Assembly (NCBI GenBank): GCA_008931825.1
Contig: QXVZ01032005.1
Coordinates: 1 to 21,606 of the forward strand
Length of the DNA: 21,606 nucleotides
From: Phallusia fumigata
Lineage: Eukaryota > Chordata > Ascidiacea > Phlebobranchia > Ascidiidae
Reading direction: 5' to 3'
Below, piece after piece: positions 17,420-21,606 of this stretch. Position 1 is the first letter of the stretch. Each line of letters begins with the position of its first letter. Both the position numbers and the translations under genes were made by a program. The notes under the pieces are model-generated. The model did not search any database, had not been told where the DNA came from, and saw nothing but the letters and a program-made list of their open reading frames with translations.

Positions 17420-18400
17420 TGCAGCTATATGTTTTTGTACCCAGAAACGGTTACTTTTTACTTCAATGTGTGTCTTTAATATAAACAAATTGCAAAATTA
17501 AAACCCATCGGTTGAGTATTTTATAAGTGTAGTCAATACGTTGATAATCTCGACTTAATACAGTGAAATCTGACAACGTGCCTCAGAGTGTACAAAAAAA
17601 TACCAGACAATATTGCGCTAAATCAGTGGTTCAAAAATCAGTGGAACACACTTTTGTTAACTTTTCCAACCAAACATTTCATTTAAATGTACTAGATTTT
17701 CGGAAAACAAAGTTGGCATATTACTAATAACCGCTAACATCGTGTATTTTTAGTGTTCAAATACAAAGACAATACAATAAAAATTATGGAGTATTAAATA
17801 AAAAAATGACGCAACACACACAACCGAACACAGCATGTGAAGCAACTCAGTTTTTATCGTCCCATGGTACATGAGGATACAGACACCACTCACAACATAG
17901 AGTTCACAGCCGTCTGAGTTGGATTACTTCCTTGACACTGTGGGAACATGCAAAGACTGTCCGAGTAGCAGCACAGCTAAGCTCCGGAAAAGCTCATGAT
18001 TATAGGCAGTAGTTTACTATGATCCTTGGCAGCAAAGCAGTTTATATTCCTAACATGTCAGATTACTGCGATGTAATGTTTAGTTTACTCAACGAAAACA
18101 TAAAACAGAGGTGGAGTTGCGTACTGCGCACGTTGCTCAATTTAAATCAATTTTGCACCTGGGAAAGCGTTTTAGTTTCTTGTTTACGATTCGGGAATCC
18201 CTGGTATATGTCTAACTGCTTTTCATAGTCACCTAAGTGAGGCATTATGCTAAATACTTTTGCTAAAGTTATCTTTGAAATGAAAGAATCTGTTTTTAAA
18301 CATAAAGCGTGGTGTGTATCGTGTATGTTTCTGAATATTTTTTCAATTTTGCCTTAATACAGAAGGCAATGATGCTGGTATGCCACAGTCTGAAGAAAAT
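17420..18400. other. 3' flank of gene C and intergenic DNA
   Basis: Two AATAAA signals at 17776-17781 and 17797-17802, about 360-380 bases after the stop, are candidate polyadenylation sites for gene C. I see no coding feature in the rest. Confidence 0.45.
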
Positions 18401-18703
18401 TTACTTTAGTTTAATGAATTTGTTGACAAGTAGAGCGATTGGCAAAAAAATTGTATTCCCATGTTTTCACCAAACGCGAGTTTTCTTGTTATTACGACAA
18501 TTACATATTTTTGATCAAGTTTAGTTTTTCAGATCAATGTCTTTTTTTTACAGATTATATGCTGCAAGAATATATGCTTCAGTTTTATGAATTTGTTAAT
18601 AAAGAGAGCGTTTGATAAAAAAATGTATTCGCATTTGTTCAAAACACGCCAATTCTCGTCATTATATTAAACATAACTTTGATCATGTTTAATTTTTCAG
18701 ATC
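18401..18703. repeat. Diverged tandem duplication, each copy ending in a splice-acceptor motif
   Basis: Copy 1 at about 18401-18535 and copy 2 at about 18571-18703 share the order: TTTTATGAATTTGTT / TTTAATGAATTTGTT, AGAGCG, AAAAAAATGTATTC / AAAAAAATTGTATTC, TTGATCA.GTTTA.TTTTTCAGATC. Both copies end with a T-rich TTTTTCAG, and another TTTTTTTTACAG lies between them (18542-18553). Confidence 0.75.
18699..18700 (+). other. Candidate 5' acceptor before gene D
   Basis: GTTTAATTTTTCAG ends 62 bases before the zinc-finger ATG, with stop codons but no in-frame coding in between. It fits a 5'-UTR acceptor, cis or trans. The duplicated acceptors at 18532 and 18553 are alternatives. Confidence 0.35.
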
Positions 18704-18762
18704 CGCATTTTGTGTTCATGGACTAGATTACTTAATGCAAACGATCTAAAGTCATAAAGGGA

Positions 18763-19467
18763 ATGTCGGGTTCAACTTCAAGTTCAGATCGTAGAACGAA
18801 CCGTTGTGCACTTTGTGACAAACACTTTAAAAAAGCCGAAAATTTACGAGATCACAGACGCAGAAACAACTGCAAAACAACTTACGAATGCAGTTATTGC
18901 AAAAGGCTCTTGAAAAGCAAATCAGCTTTGGGGAGCCACCTTCGTGTTCATACCGGAAATCCACCACACAAATGTGATGTTTGTGAAAAAGAATTTAAAC
19001 GTTATGGGCCATTTAAACTGCACGTATCCACGCACGGCGAAAGAAAACCGGTTATATGTCCTGTTTGCAAAAGACAATTGGCTGACCCTCGTAGTTTGGT
19101 GAGACACATGGACTTGATCCACACCAAGAAAAAATATAAATGTGATATTTGCGAAAAGACCTACAGGAGGATTCGGTCTTTAGACAGACACATGTTGACA
19201 CATACAGGAGAGAGGCCTTATCGATGTGACATTTGCGAGAAGACGTTTTGTTCTCGACAGGAGGTGGCAAACCACGCGTCAGTTCATATCGCAGAAAAGC
19301 CTTACAAATGCGAGAAATGTGGCAAAGGGTTTGACAAGAAATGGAAGGTTACACAGCACATGGCGTACCACAAAACTGCTGCAATTTATCGATGTGATAT
19401 CTGCGAAAAACTGTTTAGTTCCGCTGCATATTTGAGACACCACTCGACTATTCACATGCAAGCTTAA
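18763..19467 (+). CDS. Gene D: eight-finger C2H2 zinc-finger protein
   Basis: One uninterrupted frame of 234 codons starts at ATG 18763 (MSGSTSSSDRRTNR) and stops at TAA 19465-19467. Eight consecutive fingers start at CALCDKHF, CSYCKRLL, CDVCEKEF, CPVCKRQL, CDICEKTY, CDICEKTF, CEKCGKGF and CDICEKLF. Finger 1 is a C2HC variant (H-x5-C at its end), finger 4 has H-x4-H, and the others have H-x3-H. The only classic linker is THTGERPY between fingers 5 and 6. It has no KRAB, BTB or SCAN domain and ends four residues after the last His (MQA). It is probably a nuclear DNA-binding protein. Lack of introns may mean a single-exon gene with 5'-UTR splicing or an old retrocopy. It is unrelated to genes A-C apart from position. 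Confidence 0.93.
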   Translation: MSGSTSSSDRRTNRCALCDKHFKKAENLRDHRRRNNCKTTYECSYCKRLLKSKSALGSHLRVHTGNPPHKCDVCEKEFKRYGPFKLHVSTHGERKPVICPVCKRQLADPRSLVRHMDLIHTKKKYKCDICEKTYRRIRSLDRHMLTHTGERPYRCDICEKTFCSRQEVANHASVHIAEKPYKCEKCGKGFDKKWKVTQHMAYHKTAAIYRCDICEKLFSSAAYLRHHSTIHMQA

Positions 19468-19741
19468 GTTTAGAAACTGCTGCCAGCTTTGCAAACAAGC
19501 ATAAAAACATGTTAAATTATTAGAAGTGTCACTTTTATGAAAAACAATCCACATTTAAATGCCTGGGAGCCATTCAGTACTTAAACCACAGTTAAATCTT
19601 ACAATAGTGGATTTCGTGACAAAATGTTTTTGTAATTAACCCACGCAATTGTACACGCTAAAGACGTTACAATGCATGCAAAAGTATTTGTACGTGACGA
19701 AATTTATAAACGTTTTGCTTATTCAAGTTTTGCCTTGTGTA

Positions 19742-19747
19742 AATAAA
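19742..19747 (+). terminator. Polyadenylation signal of gene D
   Basis: AATAAA stands 275 bases after the stop codon and is followed within about 25 bases by a GT-rich stretch (TTGTGTTTACTG), the usual arrangement of a cleavage site. Confidence 0.6.
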
Positions 19748-19779
19748 CGCTTGTAATCAGTCTGCAATTGTGTTTACTG

Positions 19780-21606
19780 ATCTTGGCAAAACTGCGCATT
19801 GCACATGCGTCGATACCGTTTTGCAGCTTATTCAGTACGTGATATTCACCAGAAAATGGTCGTTTGCCAATATGACTGAGAATTAAGGACGAAACATAAT
19901 ACTAAGAATGAAATATAAAATGCAGTGTGTGCTAAGTGTCATAGAAAAGGGAATAATAAAGGGAAATGTTTTGTTCAACCTTAACCATTGTGTAGTCGTG
20001 AGATATTATGATTAGTGGGCATCAACGTTGTTCAAGTTTATAAACTACATCAAATAAACATCAATACCTTAAGTGGCCAACTTAAATCGTAAAGTAATTT
20101 ACAGCCTTCAAATGAGCTCGAAAATCATTACGGTGTAGCTGCAGCGCGTTCAACCTTGATCCACCAATTGTGCCCTTAAACTTTTTTGCACCTCATAACG
20201 TTTTAACGCTGCGCAGCTATTTCCGGCCTGGTGGTTGATTTAGTGCTATTGTGTCGCTGTTTTCTTTTACCAAGCCAAATAAACTCAACACAGCTATAAT
20301 TTTTTGAAAGTATGAACACGGCGCTTTATGAGCTAAAGGGCCCAAAGGATTGGTTGCCAGGGAGTGTGTATTTGCTCTGACGCGCGGTATATGTTCCTTT
20401 CATCTCTTTTATCTGAATTCCAATCATTGTGTTTATAAGCTGCCTTCAAGGCTGCGAACTCCTGCTGGCACCTTTCGCAACAAATAAGATAGCAACAAAT
20501 GAAATTTACAAGTCGAAGTGAGTGAAGAAGAACGGTTGATTGGTCTGATAGCGTCGCACTGTACTTCCATCAGACATTTTTTGCCTAGAATAGAATTTCA
20601 AATTTAAGCAACTATTGAAGGACGCTTTTATAGACGTGGCAGCCAGTACTTGTGAAGAGAAATTAGCCTATTGGACTTCGTAGCCGGTATCGTAAGGACA
20701 AAGACGGTCTTCTTATTGTTATGCCCTTGTGAAATTGTTTGCACTGATAGTTGAAAAGCTTGATTTGCACAGTCATTGTCCTAGATTTGATTTGCACAGT
20801 CATGAAGCTGCTATAACACGTGACTCGTCTACAGGACTCGGGAACAGGGGTTATAAGTGCAAAATACCGTGTGCTTATGCCCGCGAACCTTCGAAAGTGT
20901 TACGCCTTTTTGTTTTAAATTGTTGAATAGTTGCCTTTTAAAACTGTTGGATAGTTAAAAGCTGAAATTGATTTGCTGATTCCAATAATCGTTGTGCTAA
21001 GTTTAATTTTACGAAGCTGTCTGTCCCGCAACAAACTTGCAATAACTTGTGAATTACCTTCGAAATGTAGCGTTACGCACTCATAAGCCTCTGTATGCGA
21101 TGCAGCTTGAATTTTTTAATGCGAAAATCAATGTGAAAAAAGATTTTATCCAGACTTTTTAAGCTAGCGGCCACGACTTAATAAGAAGACTATTGTTGCG
21201 TTTACGATATATTCGCATTCACGTTAGGTGGTAATTAACTCGTGTCCCTTTTGCCTCGAAGCTGCCAGCAGAAGATTTCACAACAGGAAGGTCCTATTGA
21301 ACGCCAAATGTATTTTTCACGCTGCCACTTCCACAACAGAATAACTCACTTCCCAGCCCCCAACTCAGCGCACAACGTGACGTCATAATTACTTGCCCAG
21401 TGGCGACGATCGTGCATTCTTTCCTTTGTGTGTCCAGTATAATCGGGAATGCACACTTTCAACACATGTGCACATACATTGCACGCTAGTTCTGTCACCA
21501 TAGTTCAGTAAGCATTGGGTGTGAATAAAACAGCTAATACATTAAGTAACATGCAGGAGAGGACAGATATACTTCGGTGCAGTAACTTAGGCTTCGATGG
21601 AGTGTA
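19780..21606. other. Right-hand region without recognised gene
   Basis: No exon, domain or RNA gene is recognised on either strand. Visible features are a 16-bp direct repeat at 20761-20803 and a palindromic TGACGTCA (21378-21385) of the CRE/ATF type, which might belong to a promoter of a gene beyond the right edge. That last point is speculative. Confidence 0.35.
20761..20803. repeat. 16-bp direct repeat, 27-bp spacing
   Basis: TGATTTGCACAGTCAT occurs exactly at 20761-20776 and again at 20788-20803. Confidence 0.95.

Overview
The window looks like nuclear DNA of a marine invertebrate deuterostome, most probably an ascidian tunicate of the Ciona type. The reasons are AT-rich sequence, compact genes with introns of about 80 to 1,000 bases and GT/AG borders, class 1-1 exons carrying complement-type domains, several short hAT-like elements, and signs of high polymorphism in the assembly (single N bases, one of them exactly at a repeat junction). 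The species call is inference. No database search was possible, and every gene model below was built by hand from splice sites, reading phase and protein patterns.

Layout, all genes on the + strand. (1) 1-3231: 3' part of gene A, a type I membrane protein. It reads: end of one CUB-like domain, a second CUB-like domain, a ~105-residue domain I do not recognise, one sushi/CCP domain, a transmembrane exon and a two-exon cytoplasmic tail. (2) 3232-5360: intergenic, filled with non-autonomous hAT-like elements, one with a clean 8-bp target-site duplication. (3) 5361-9541: gene B, a diverged tandem paralog of A with signal peptide, one CUB-like domain, an odd hydrophobic cassette exon that resembles a signal peptide, the same unknown domain, one CCP, a transmembrane exon and a very short tail. 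(4) 9542-12374: intergenic, with a ~390-bp tandem duplication split by one N, and a possible CCAAT/TATA promoter. (5) 12375-17419: gene C, a secreted protein made of a signal peptide, one ShKT domain and six CCP domains, one domain per exon. (6) 18763-19467: gene D, an intronless protein of eight C2H2-type zinc fingers. (7) 19468-21606: no gene recognised.

Genes A, B and C look like a small cluster of complement-control-type surface and secreted proteins. Two related membrane receptors sit beside a secreted multi-CCP protein. Such CCP/CUB clusters in ascidians are candidates for innate immunity, gamete or tissue recognition, but nothing in the sequence proves a ligand or a function. The most interesting points are the shared unknown ectodomain of A and B, the signal-peptide-like cassette inside gene B, the different tails of the two receptors, and the mosaic of repeated CCP pairs in gene C.
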